Shown here piece by piece: positions 1 through 7,554 of a DNA stretch of 13,690 nt (positions are counted from its first letter, which is position 1; each line of letters starts with the position of its first letter). Under the pieces are notes generated by a model that was not told the DNA's origin, searched no databases, and saw only the letters and a list, made by a program, of their open reading frames with translations. The DNA comes from an uncultured Rhodovulum sp. (GTDB lineage: Bacteria; Pseudomonadota; Alphaproteobacteria; Rhodobacterales; Rhodobacteraceae): positions 1 to 13,690 of the forward strand of contig CAMIMK010000053.1 in the NCBI GenBank assembly GCA_946221765.1. Direction: 5' to 3'. A program made the position numbers and the translations under genes.

Positions 1-993
1 CCAGGCCGCCTGCCGGCGGACCTTGAGCGCGGCGCTGGCGGCCTCGAGCGCAGGGCGGCGCGCCAGGGCGGCGCGCAGGGCCGTGGCGATCGCCTCGGGC
101 GTGTTGAGGGTGAAGAGGGCGGCCTCGCCGAACATCGAGCGCAGGATCGTGGTGTCGGACAGGACCAGAGCCTTGTTGCCGCCGAGCGCCTCGTTCGCGA
201 CCGAGAGCTGGATGCCCTCGACATTCGTCAGCCCGAAGACCACCGCGGCACCGGACAGCAGCCCCTCGAACTCGTCGAGCGCCAGATAGTCGGTGAAGCG
301 GACATTCGGCGGCGCATCCTGCGTATAGCCGAGCCATTCGGCCTTCTGGCGGCTGCCGGTGACGAGGATGCGGATGTCCGGCGCCCGGCGGGCGGCTTCC
401 ATCAGAACGGGAATCGGCTCGTCCTCGTTGAACGAGCAGGGGACGAGCACATAGGGCTGCGTCTCCTCGTTCGCCACCCGGGGCGAGCCGGCGGGCAGAT
501 GCGCGGGGGGCGGATCCTCCAGCATCACCACCTTGGACCGGTCCACCCCGAGCCCGTCGGCAATGGGAAAGGATTCCTCGTTGTGCACCAGGATCACATC
601 GGCGCGGTTCACCGCCCAGATCGTCCCCGGCACGCGGGTCCAGCGGCGGATGAAGGCCCCGAAATGGCAGTCCGCGACGATCCGGTAGCCGCCGCCGAGC
701 GGGCGCACCAGAAGCGCGAGCTGGCAGAGGAAGGTCGGCGGGCAGTGCAGCCAGACCTCGTTCGGCTGGTAGCCGATGATGAAGCGGGCGGTGCGGAAGG
801 CCTGGATGAAATAGCCGAAGGGCTTAGCCCACCGCTGCGGAAACGGCGGCGGGAAATACTGCATCTCATAGCCGAAGAACTCGTCCATCGAGGCGATTCG
901 GCGCGAAAAGGCGGACCAGGAAATGAACAGGGGCTTCTTGCTGGTGCGACGCCCCTGGCGCCCCACAAGCTCGACGGACTCAACAACGCTCAC
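1..993 (-). CDS. GT-B fold (GT4-like) glycosyltransferase, C-terminus cut by window edge
   Basis: Reading leftward from a GTG at 993, the frame stays open for 331 codons to base 1 with no stop, so the 3' end lies outside the window. A good Shine-Dalgarno (AAGGAGA, 8 nt before the GTG) supports this start; another in-frame GTG lies 21-30 nt further upstream but lacks one. The C-terminal half resembles the nucleotide-sugar binding domain of GT4 glycosyltransferases: a strand start at residues 181-185 (YVLVP), an 'ILVTGS' strand near 209-214, and the segment 257-275 (NVEGIQLSVANEALGG) with two spaced glutamates, E259 and E268. The N-terminal half has an 'ADCHFGAF' segment (107-114) and 'ADVILVHNEE' (131-140), as expected of a GT-B acceptor domain. 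No transmembrane segment is obvious. Donor and acceptor cannot be told from sequence; an envelope or exopolysaccharide role is only a guess. The family call is fairly safe, the substrate unknown. Confidence 0.8.
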   Translation of the reverse strand, partial: MSVVESVELVGRQGRRTSKKPLFISWSAFSRRIASMDEFFGYEMQYFPPPFPQRWAKPFGYFIQAFRTARFIIGYQPNEVWLHCPPTFLCQLALLVRPLGGGYRIVADCHFGAFIRRWTRVPGTIWAVNRADVILVHNEESFPIADGLGVDRSKVVMLEDPPPAHLPAGSPRVANEETQPYVLVPCSFNEDEPIPVLMEAARRAPDIRILVTGSRQKAEWLGYTQDAPPNVRFTDYLALDEFEGLLSGAAVVFGLTNVEGIQLSVANEALGGNKALVLSDTTILRSMFGEAALFTLNTPEAIATALRAALARRPALEAASAALKVRRQAAW

Positions 994-1172
994 GAACCCA
1001 GTCTCCTTCTGTCCCACAATCAACCCCCCGCCGGACATTGCGATTGGGGCCACCGGCAACGCAGGCGAACAGACCGAGTCCGCCACCCCCGAAATAGCGC
1101 ACCCGCCCGTCGGTGGGAAGCCGCCCACGCCCGGTTGACGCAAACGTGGCTAACGCGCCACCAGTCTGACAG

Positions 1173-3182
1173 CTAGTTCCGGCCAAACAGACCCCTCATG
1201 ACGTTCTGCAGCACATCCTGAACTGTCTCGCCCACCTGCTGGATTGCTTCGCCTGCATTACTTGCAACAACAGCCGGGGTCATCGGTGGTTCCGGCGCCC
1301 GTTCGGGCAGCGGCCGGGCCGGAACGCCCTCGTTGACGCGCGCCATCACCGCCTGCCAGATCTCGGCCGGCAGGCCGCCGCCGGTGACGCCCGTCAACGG
1401 CGTGTTGTCGTCATAGCCCATCCAGACGCCGGTGACGAAATCGGCGCTGAACCCGACGAACCAGGCATCGCGGGCGGCCTGGGTGGTGCCGGTCTTGCCC
1501 GCCACCGGCCGGTCGATGAGCCGCGCGCGCCGCCCGGTTCCGGTCTCGACCACCTGGCGCATCATCCACACCATCTCGCCCGCCGCGCGCTCGTCGAGCA
1601 CCCGCATCGGGTTCTGCGGCCCCCCGGACATGAGCTCGCTGCCGTCCCCGCGCAGCTGGATCGACCGCAGGCCGTAGGGAATCGCGCTCATCCCGTCGTT
1701 CAGGATGCCGGCATAGGCCCCCGTCATCTCCAGGAGGGTCGCCTCGGAGGTTCCGAGGGCGAGGGCCGGGCCGTCCGCCAGCGGGCCGTGCAGGCCGAGG
1801 TCGCGCGCGACGGCCCGCACCCGCTCCCGCCCGGTGCCCTCGGACACGCGCACGGCGGCGGTGTTGATCGAATTGGCGAAGGCCTCGCCCAGGGTGATCT
1901 GGCCCCGGAAGTCGCGGGTGTAATTCTGCGGCGACCACGCCCCCGAGCCGGGCACGTTCAGGGTAAGCGGGGCATCGAGGACCGGATCGAGCGGACTCGC
2001 CCCCGACTGGAGCGCCGCCGCATAGACGAAGGTCTTGAAGAGCGAGCCTGTCTGCCGCATCGCCTGGGTGGCCCGGTTGAACTGTCCCTCGGCATTGCCG
2101 AGGTCGCGGCCGCCGACGATGGCGCGCACCGCCCCGTCGGGGGACATCACCACGATCGCGGCCTGCGCCTTCGACCCCGACTTCACCTTGGTGGCGAAGA
2201 CCTCCTCCAGCGCCGATTCGGCCGCGCGCTGGACCCGCGGGTCGAAGGTGGTGAGAACCTGCACATCCTCGGTGGTGTTGCGGGTCAGGAAGTCGGGGCC
2301 CGAGGTCATCACCCAGTCGGCGAAGGCGCCCCCCGCCCGCGCCGCGGCCGCGCGCGACAGGACGGCGGGATGCGCCTCGGCCACCGCTGCCTGCTGCGGG
2401 GTGAGATAGCCCTCGCGCTCCATCAGGCCGAGGATCGTCCGGGCGCGTTCCTGCGCGCGGGACAGGTCGTTCGTCGGCGCGAAGCGCGACGGCGCGCGCA
2501 GGAGCCCGGCAAGCATTGCGGCCTCCGACGGCCCCACCTCGGCGGCCGACTTGCCGAAATACCGCTGGGACGCCGCCTCGAAGCCCGTGGCCCCCGCCCC
2601 GAGATAGGCGCGGTTGAGGTAGATCGTCAGGATCTCGTCCTTGGTGAACTTCCACTCCAGCGCCAGCGCCGCCGGGATCTCCTTGAGCTTGCGCTCCATC
2701 GTGCGGGTGTTGTCGAAGAAAAGGAGCTTCGCCACCTGCTGGGTGATCGAGGAGCCCCCCTGCACGGTGCTGCCGGAACGCCAGTTCACGAAGGCGGCGC
2801 GGGCGGTTCCGCGCAGGTCGACCCCGAAATGGCTGTAGAAGCGCCGGTCCTCGGTGGCGATGATCGCCTCGCGCAGATAGGGCGAGACATCCGCGGCGCG
2901 CGTCAGCCCCTGCTGGTCGCCCCGCCAGGCGAAGACATCGCCGTTGCGGTCGAGCAGCGTGACCGAGCCGCCCTCGCGGCCGTCGAGCAGCTTGTCGATG
3001 TCGGGCAGCTGGCCGACATACCAGGCCGTGCTGGCCGCCAGCACGAGGGCGACGGCGATCCCGGCGCGCAGGCCGATCCACCAGCCGGTCCGGAACAGGC
3101 CGAGAAAGAACGCGCGCAGGCCGCGCTCGACCCGTCCGGGACGGGGCGCACCTTTCCGGCGGCGCTTGCCGTTCTGAGCCAT
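1173..3182 (-). CDS. Class A penicillin-binding protein (PBP1A-type transglycosylase/transpeptidase)
   Basis: Bifunctional peptidoglycan synthase of 669 aa: it polymerises lipid II into glycan strands and cross-links the stem peptides in the periplasm. Order of parts: a basic cytoplasmic tail (residues 1-20, KRRRK), one membrane anchor at about 35-57, a GT51 transglycosylase domain with EDRRFYSHFG (catalytic E111) and QGGSSITQQ (141-149), the KLKEIPAALALEWKFTKDEI segment (165-184), then a transpeptidase domain with SLFK (S380 nucleophile, K383), SIN (438-440) and KTGTT (563-567). All active-site motifs are intact. The tail after about 620 is proline-rich and ends in a probable amphipathic helix. 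The start chosen (MAQNGKRRRK) has no clear Shine-Dalgarno; the frame stays open upstream to an ATG-like start at 3266, but those 28 residues are not PBP-like. The gene diverges from glnK across a 264-bp spacer. Confidence 0.93.
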   Translation of the reverse strand: MAQNGKRRRKGAPRPGRVERGLRAFFLGLFRTGWWIGLRAGIAVALVLAASTAWYVGQLPDIDKLLDGREGGSVTLLDRNGDVFAWRGDQQGLTRAADVSPYLREAIIATEDRRFYSHFGVDLRGTARAAFVNWRSGSTVQGGSSITQQVAKLLFFDNTRTMERKLKEIPAALALEWKFTKDEILTIYLNRAYLGAGATGFEAASQRYFGKSAAEVGPSEAAMLAGLLRAPSRFAPTNDLSRAQERARTILGLMEREGYLTPQQAAVAEAHPAVLSRAAAARAGGAFADWVMTSGPDFLTRNTTEDVQVLTTFDPRVQRAAESALEEVFATKVKSGSKAQAAIVVMSPDGAVRAIVGGRDLGNAEGQFNRATQAMRQTGSLFKTFVYAAALQSGASPLDPVLDAPLTLNVPGSGAWSPQNYTRDFRGQITLGEAFANSINTAAVRVSEGTGRERVRAVARDLGLHGPLADGPALALGTSEATLLEMTGAYAGILNDGMSAIPYGLRSIQLRGDGSELMSGGPQNPMRVLDERAAGEMVWMMRQVVETGTGRRARLIDRPVAGKTGTTQAARDAWFVGFSADFVTGVWMGYDDNTPLTGVTGGGLPAEIWQAVMARVNEGVPARPLPERAPEPPMTPAVVASNAGEAIQQVGETVQDVLQNVMRGLFGRN

Positions 3183-3312
3183 GAGAAATGTCCGCGTGAC
3201 TGCTCTTTGTTTGCGGCGATGGTACGGCGGAACCGCGGGCAGGGCCAGCGGCAACAGAGCGCACAAATTTCAGGCAATTGCCCGCCAAGTCGCCACGGTT
3301 TGTGAGCCGATC

Positions 3313-3331
3313 TGCACCACCTCCTGGCGCA
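3313..3331. promoter_or_regulatory. Possible NtrC-type enhancer site upstream of glnK
   Basis: The half-sites TGCACC (3313-3318) and GGCGCA (3326-3331) face each other, resembling the NtrC operator pattern TGCAC-N7-GTGCA. The spacing here is 2 nt longer than consensus and one base of the right half deviates, so it is an imperfect match. Its centre lies about 85 nt before the transcription start expected from the -24/-12 promoter at 3381-3396, which is a usual place for an NtrC enhancer. Support comes mainly from this position and from glnK-amtB being a classical NtrC target. A chance inverted repeat is quite possible. Confidence 0.3.
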
Positions 3332-3380
3332 GGCCGGGATTACCCCTGGAAATTCAGTGGCTTGCCCGCAGGTTGGTTAA

Positions 3381-3396
3381 TGGCACGCTGCTTGCT
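3381..3396 (+). promoter_or_regulatory. Sigma-54 (RpoN) -24/-12 promoter of glnK-amtB
   Basis: The sequence TGGCACGCTGCTTGCT matches the RpoN consensus (TGGCACG-N4-TTGCA/T) at essentially every conserved base. The invariant GG (3382-3383) and GC (3394-3395) are separated by exactly 10 nt, as RpoN promoters require. Transcription would start near 3407, leaving an untranslated leader of about 40 nt before the glnK ATG at 3447. The site points into a nitrogen-control operon, the typical RpoN/NtrC regulon. This is what the sequence shows; use of the promoter is inferred. Confidence 0.8.
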
Positions 3397-3446
3397 TCCA
3401 CCCTGCCAACGCGTCCTGCGTTGCCGTGCATACTGCGAGGGAACTC

Positions 3447-3785
3447 ATGAAATTGATCGTGGCGGTCATCAAGCCGTTCAAGCTGGAGGAGGTCCGCGAG
3501 GCGCTGACCGCCATCGGTGTGCAGGGGCTCATGGTGTCCGAAGTGAAGGGATACGGGCGCCAGTCCGGACATACCGAGATCTACCGCGGCGCCGAGTATG
3601 TCGTGAACTTCGTGCCGAAGGTGAAGCTCGAGATCGTCGTGACCGACGCGCTCGCCGCACAGGTCATCGAGACCGTCGCGACGACCGCGAAGACCGGCAA
3701 GATCGGCGATGGAAAGATCTTCGTCCTCGACGTCGCGCAGGCGATGCGGGTGCGCACCGGGGAGACCGGTGACGATGCGCTCTGA
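3447..3785 (+). CDS. glnK: PII nitrogen regulatory signal protein GlnK
   Basis: Trimeric PII protein of 112 aa, the usual family length, that senses 2-oxoglutarate, ATP/ADP and, through uridylylation, glutamine; in this gene context it should bind and block the AmtB channel when ammonium is plentiful. The T-loop is complete: GYGRQSGHTEIYRGAEYVVN (residues 35-54), with the uridylylated tyrosine exactly at Y51. The C-terminal signature TGKIGDGKIFV lies at about 83-93. Asn54 and the direct link to amtB favour GlnK over GlnB, where residue 54 is normally Asp. The ATG at 3447 has a GAGGGA Shine-Dalgarno a few bases upstream; the frame is open a little further upstream (from 3426) but those codons lie ahead of the ribosome site. 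It is preceded by a sigma-54 promoter and followed after 10 nt by amtB. Confidence 0.96.
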   Translation: MKLIVAVIKPFKLEEVREALTAIGVQGLMVSEVKGYGRQSGHTEIYRGAEYVVNFVPKVKLEIVVTDALAAQVIETVATTAKTGKIGDGKIFVLDVAQAMRVRTGETGDDAL

Positions 3786-3795
3786 GGCGGCAACC

Positions 3796-5181
3796 ATGAA
3801 TGCGAGGGTTCAGGACACAATGAACAGATTTCTCAGCTACTCCGGGCTCGGAGCGCTGGCCGCCATGGCGCTGGCCCTGCCCGCCATGGCCCAGGACGCA
3901 GCCGCCCCGGCCACCGAGGTCGTGACCGAAGCCGTGGTCGCCACCGTCGACAAGGGTGACGTCGCCTGGATGATCACCGCGACCGTGCTCGTGCTCTTCA
4001 TGACCGTGCCGGGCCTCGGCCTGTTCTACGGCGGCCTCGTGCGCGCCAAGAACATGCTGTCGGTGCTGATGCAGTGCTTCGTCATCGCCTGCGTGATGAT
4101 GATCCTGTGGTGCGTCTACGGCTACAGCATCGCCCTGAACCCGGGCGGCGCGTTCGACGCCTTCTTCGGCGGCTTCTCGAAGCTCTTCCTTGCCGGCGTC
4201 ACGCCGGATTCCACCGTCGCCACCTTCTCCGAGGGCGTCGAGATCCCGGAATACATCTTCATCTGCTTCCAGATGACCTTCGCCGCGATCACGCCCGGCC
4301 TCATCGTCGGCGGTTTCGCCGAGCGGATGAAATTCTCCGCCGTGCTGCTGTTCTCGGTGCTGTGGAGCACCTTCGTCTACCTGCCGATGGCCCACATGGT
4401 CTGGTACAGCGAGGGCTATCTCTTCACCATGGGCGCGCTCGACTTCGCCGGCGGCACCGTGGTCCACATCAATGCCGGCATCGCCGCCCTCGTGGGCTGC
4501 CTCGTGCTCGGCCCGCGCCTCGGCTATGGCCGCGAGGCCCTGCCGCCGCATTCGCTGACCCTCACCATGGTCGGTGGCGCGATGCTCTGGGTCGGCTGGT
4601 TCGGCTTCAACGCCGGCTCCAACCTTGAGGCCAACGGCGGCACCACGCTTGCGGTGATCAACACCTTCGTCGCCACCGCCGGCGCGGCCCTGGGCTGGAT
4701 GTTCGTCGAATGGGCGGGCAAGGGCCATGCCTCGCTCCTCGGCGCAGTCTCCGGCGCGGTCGCGGGCCTCGTGGCCGTCACGCCCGCCGCAGGCCTGATC
4801 GGGCCGATGGGGGCGATCGTCCTGGGCGCGGTCACGAGCGTCGTCTGCTACTTCTTCTGCACCACGGTGAAGAACAGCCTCGGCTATGACGACAGCCTGG
4901 ACGTCTTCGGCATCCACGGCGTCGGCGGCATCCTCGGCTCGATCGGCACCGGCATCCTGGTCAGCCCCGCCCTCGGTGGCGTCGGCCTCGACGGGTATTC
5001 GATGGGCAATCAGGTCTGGGTGCAGTTCGTCGCGGTCCTGATCGCGGTGGTCTGGTCGGGCGTCGGCTCCTTCATCCTCTACAAGGTGGTGGACATGATC
5101 GTCGGCCTGCGCGCCGCGCCGGAAGCCGAGCGCGAAGGGCTCGACCTCTCCGATCACGGCGAACGCGCCTACGTCTTCTAA
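3796..5181 (+). CDS. amtB: Ammonium channel/transporter AmtB
   Basis: Inner-membrane trimeric channel of the Amt/MEP/Rh family that takes up ammonium; 461 aa from this start. An N-terminal signal peptide ending in LPAMAQ-DAA (cleavage near residue 33) is followed by about 11 membrane segments. Pore residues are present: D216 in DFAGGTVVH, H224 and H374 in FGIHGVGG. Their separations (8 and 150 residues) equal those of D160, H168 and H318 in mature E. coli AmtB. The gene begins 10 nt after the glnK stop, and the GAGG Shine-Dalgarno (3784-3787) overlaps the glnK stop codon, which suggests coupled translation. A second ATG at 3820 (MNRFLSYSGLG, 453 aa) also has an AGGA in front and gives a more compact signal peptide, so the true start may be there. 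A strong terminator follows. Confidence 0.96.
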   Translation: MNARVQDTMNRFLSYSGLGALAAMALALPAMAQDAAAPATEVVTEAVVATVDKGDVAWMITATVLVLFMTVPGLGLFYGGLVRAKNMLSVLMQCFVIACVMMILWCVYGYSIALNPGGAFDAFFGGFSKLFLAGVTPDSTVATFSEGVEIPEYIFICFQMTFAAITPGLIVGGFAERMKFSAVLLFSVLWSTFVYLPMAHMVWYSEGYLFTMGALDFAGGTVVHINAGIAALVGCLVLGPRLGYGREALPPHSLTLTMVGGAMLWVGWFGFNAGSNLEANGGTTLAVINTFVATAGAALGWMFVEWAGKGHASLLGAVSGAVAGLVAVTPAAGLIGPMGAIVLGAVTSVVCYFFCTTVKNSLGYDDSLDVFGIHGVGGILGSIGTGILVSPALGGVGLDGYSMGNQVWVQFVAVLIAVVWSGVGSFILYKVVDMIVGLRAAPEAEREGLDLSDHGERAYVF

Positions 5182-5205
5182 GTCCTGGGTTTCTCCCCCG
5201 AACTG

Positions 5206-5234
5206 GCGCCCGGGACCTTCCCGGGCGCTTTTTT
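5206..5234 (+). terminator. Intrinsic terminator of glnK-amtB
   Basis: A perfect 9-bp GC-only stem (GCGCCCGGG, 5206-5214, pairing with CCCGGGCGC, 5220-5228) has a 5-nt loop (ACCTT) and is followed at once by six T residues (5229-5234) and a further TTT. It begins 24 nt after the amtB stop. This is a textbook rho-independent terminator and separates glnK-amtB from the purine genes downstream, leaving only about 53 nt in which a new promoter for the next gene must lie. Confidence 0.95.
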
Positions 5235-5287
5235 CTTTGCCGCAGACTCCCCGCCTGCTAGCCAAGCAAGGCAGCCCGGAGATGCCC

Positions 5288-7549
5288 ATGCCGAAATCCC
5301 ATGCCGAAGTCTCGGCCCGCATTCTCGCCCTCTGTGCCGGAGAGCGCGACCGGGTCGCCCTGATGGCCACGATCGCCGCCGAACTCTACCAGGCGGACGA
5401 GCGGTTCGACTGGGTCGGCTTCTACCGGGTGACCGAGCCCGGCCTGCTGCGCATCGGCCCCTACCAGGGCGGCCACGGCTGCCTGACCATCCCCTTCAAC
5501 CGCGGGGTCTGCGGCGCCGCGGCCCGCGAGCGCCGGACACAGCTCGTCGACGATGTCGAGGCCTTTCCAGGTCATATCGCCTGCGCCACCTCGACCCGCT
5601 CGGAAATCGTCGTGCCGGTCTTCGACGCGACCGGCGCCGTGATCGCCGTCCTCGACATCGACAGCGACCAGCCCGCCGCCTTCGATGCGGAGGATGCCGC
5701 GGCGCTGGAGGACCTCATGGCACAGGTCTTCTCGGCGCCAGCGCCCGCCGCCCCCGGGCTCCAGCCCTGGAGCGCCGTCGCGGGCGAACTCGTCGCCGTC
5801 GCCGCCGGCCGCGCAAAGGCCGATCTCGTCATCCGCAACTGCGCCTGGGTGAATGTCCACAGCCGCGAGGTGATCCCCGGCAGCGACATCGCGATCAAGG
5901 CCGGCCGCTTCGCCGCCTGCGGGCCGGATGCGTCCCGGGCCATCGGCCCCGAGACCCGGGTGATCGACGCGGGCGGGCGCTATCTCATCCCCGGCCTCTG
6001 CGACGGCCACATGCATGTCGAGAGCGGCATGCTGACCGTCAGCCAGTTCGTCCGCGCCGTCGTTCCCCATGGCACCACCTCGATGTTCGTCGACCCGCAC
6101 GAGGTCGCGAACGTGATGGGGCTCGACGGCGTGCGGCTGATGAATGACGAGGCCCTGGCGCAGCCGGTCAATATCTTCGTGCAGATGCCCTCCTGTGCGC
6201 CCTCGGCGCCGGGGCTGGAGACGCCCGGCGCCACGATCGAGCCGGCCGATGTCGCCGAGGCGATGACCTGGCCGAACATCATCGGCCTCGGCGAGATGAT
6301 GAACTATCCCGGCGTCGTCCACGGCGATGCGAAGATGCTGGCCGAGATCGCCGCCACCCAGGCCGCCGGCAAGACCGTGGGCGGGCATTTCGCCAGCCCG
6401 GACCTGACCGACTTCCCCGCCTATGCCGCCGGCGGCCCGGCCGATGACCACGAAGGCACGCGCGAGGAGGATGCCATCGCCCGCGTGCGGCAGGGCATGC
6501 GGGCGATGCTGCGGCTCGGCTCGGCCTGGTATGACGTGAAGGCGCAGATCACCGCCGTCACCGAACGCGGGCTCGACCCGCGGAACTTCATCCTCTGCAC
6601 CGACGACTGCCATTCGGGCACGCTCGTCAACGACGGCCACATGGACCGGGTGGTGCGCCATGCCATCGACTGCGGGCTCGATCCGCTGCTGGCGCTGCAG
6701 ATGGCGACGATCAACACCGCCACCCATTTCGGCCTGGAGCGCGAACTCGGGTCGATCACCCCGGGGCGCCGGGCCGACTGCATCCTGACCTCGGACCTCC
6801 ACGCCCTGCCGGTCGAGGTGGTGATCGCCCGCGGCGTGGTGGTGGCCGAGAATGGCCGCGACCTGCTACCGCCGCCGGATTTCGCCTGGCCGGACCGGGC
6901 ACGGGCCACCGTCCACATGGGGCGGAGCCTCGGCGCCGCCGATTTCGACATTCCCGCCCCCGCCGGCGCGAACCGCGTCCGCGCCCGGGTGATCGGGGTC
7001 GTCGAGAACCAGGCCCCCACCCGGGCGCTGGAAGCCGAACTGCCGGTGGTGGACGGGATCGTCGGCATGGACGGCGCGCAGGACGTCTGCCAGATCGCCC
7101 TCGTCGAGCGGCACCGGGGCACGGGCGGGGTGGTGAACGGCTTCGTCTCGGGCTTCCGCTATGACGTGCCCTGCGCGGTCGCCTCGACCGTCGCCCATGA
7201 CAGCCACCACATGATCGTCGTCGGCACCTCCAAGGCCGACATGGCCGCCGCCGCCAACCGCCTCGCCGAGGCGGGCGGCGGCGTGACCGTCTGGCGCGAG
7301 GGGCGCGAACTGGCACTGGTGCCGCTGCCGATCGCGGGGCTGATGTCGGACGCCCCCGCGGCCGAGGTGGCCGCCGCCGCCGAGGGCATGGTCGCCGCGA
7401 TGCTGGCCTGCGGCTGCGACGTCAACAATGCCTACATGCAGCATTCGCTGCTGGCGCTGGTGGTGATCCCGGCGCTCCGCATCTCGGACCTCGGGCTCGT
7501 CGACGTGACGCGCTTCGAGCGCACCGACCTCCTTCTGGCCGACGGGTGA
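5288..7549 (+). CDS. Fusion protein: fRMsr-type GAF domain + adenine deaminase
   Basis: A single 753-aa ORF with two complete enzymes. Residues 1-148 match the free-methionine-(R)-sulfoxide reductase GAF family: WVGFYRV (42-48), the three cysteines C65, C75 and C99, SEIVVPV (105-111) and VLDIDSD (121-127). The cysteine spacings (10 and 24) equal those of E. coli YebR. After an Ala/Pro linker (149-160) comes adenine deaminase (Ade; adenine to hypoxanthine plus ammonia, metal-dependent amidohydrolase): GLCDGHMHVESG with the H241-M-H243 metal pair, VDPHEVAN (268-275), GLGEMMNYPG (333-342), GGHF (365-368), DDHEG (386-390) and TDDCHSG (438-444), ending in the usual C-terminal domain (VAHDSHHM, 635-642). 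The ATG at 5288 has GGAG 6 nt upstream; an in-frame ATG at 5282 touches that GGAG and is less likely. No second start or stop separates the domains. AMP nucleosidase follows after 5 nt. Domain calls are firm; the purpose of the fusion is unknown. Confidence 0.93.
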   Translation: MPKSHAEVSARILALCAGERDRVALMATIAAELYQADERFDWVGFYRVTEPGLLRIGPYQGGHGCLTIPFNRGVCGAAARERRTQLVDDVEAFPGHIACATSTRSEIVVPVFDATGAVIAVLDIDSDQPAAFDAEDAAALEDLMAQVFSAPAPAAPGLQPWSAVAGELVAVAAGRAKADLVIRNCAWVNVHSREVIPGSDIAIKAGRFAACGPDASRAIGPETRVIDAGGRYLIPGLCDGHMHVESGMLTVSQFVRAVVPHGTTSMFVDPHEVANVMGLDGVRLMNDEALAQPVNIFVQMPSCAPSAPGLETPGATIEPADVAEAMTWPNIIGLGEMMNYPGVVHGDAKMLAEIAATQAAGKTVGGHFASPDLTDFPAYAAGGPADDHEGTREEDAIARVRQGMRAMLRLGSAWYDVKAQITAVTERGLDPRNFILCTDDCHSGTLVNDGHMDRVVRHAIDCGLDPLLALQMATINTATHFGLERELGSITPGRRADCILTSDLHALPVEVVIARGVVVAENGRDLLPPPDFAWPDRARATVHMGRSLGAADFDIPAPAGANRVRARVIGVVENQAPTRALEAELPVVDGIVGMDGAQDVCQIALVERHRGTGGVVNGFVSGFRYDVPCAVASTVAHDSHHMIVVGTSKADMAAAANRLAEAGGGVTVWREGRELALVPLPIAGLMSDAPAAEVAAAAEGMVAAMLACGCDVNNAYMQHSLLALVVIPALRISDLGLVDVTRFERTDLLLADG

Positions 7550-7554
7550 GACCG

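Noticed and set aside
1146..1161. GTGGC/GCCAC hairpin after the penicillin-binding protein stop
   Set aside because: Only 5 bp with a 6-nt loop and no T-run on the minus strand; too weak to call a terminator.
499..1176. Open frame of 225 codons on the plus strand
   Set aside because: It lies antisense to the glycosyltransferase, has low-complexity Arg/Ala/Pro composition typical of GC-rich shadow frames and no recognisable domain; the minus-strand frame has clear GT-B features and a ribosome site.
3273..3282. Perfect palindrome GGCAATTGCC in the divergent spacer
   Set aside because: Ten-base palindromes are common by chance and it has no defined relation to a -35/-10 or -24/-12 element; noted only as a possible operator.
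1788..3305. 505-codon plus-strand open frame across the penicillin-binding protein gene
   Set aside because: Antisense shadow; composition is Arg/Gly/His rich with no motif, while the minus strand encodes all GT51 and transpeptidase motifs.
5237..5264. Candidate sigma-70 promoter (TTGCCG, 16-nt spacer, TAGCCA) before the fusion gene
   Set aside because: Only about half of the consensus bases match. A promoter must lie somewhere in this 53-nt gap if the terminator is efficient, but this one cannot be supported on its own.
3664..5370. 568-codon minus-strand open frame across amtB
   Set aside because: Asp/Glu/His/Arg-rich shadow of amtB without any domain; it also crosses the terminator at 5206-5234.
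5700..5820. Possibility that the GAF and deaminase halves are two genes
   Set aside because: The linker region has no stop, no ATG with a ribosome site, and no sign of a frameshift; reading frame and codon bias are continuous through it.
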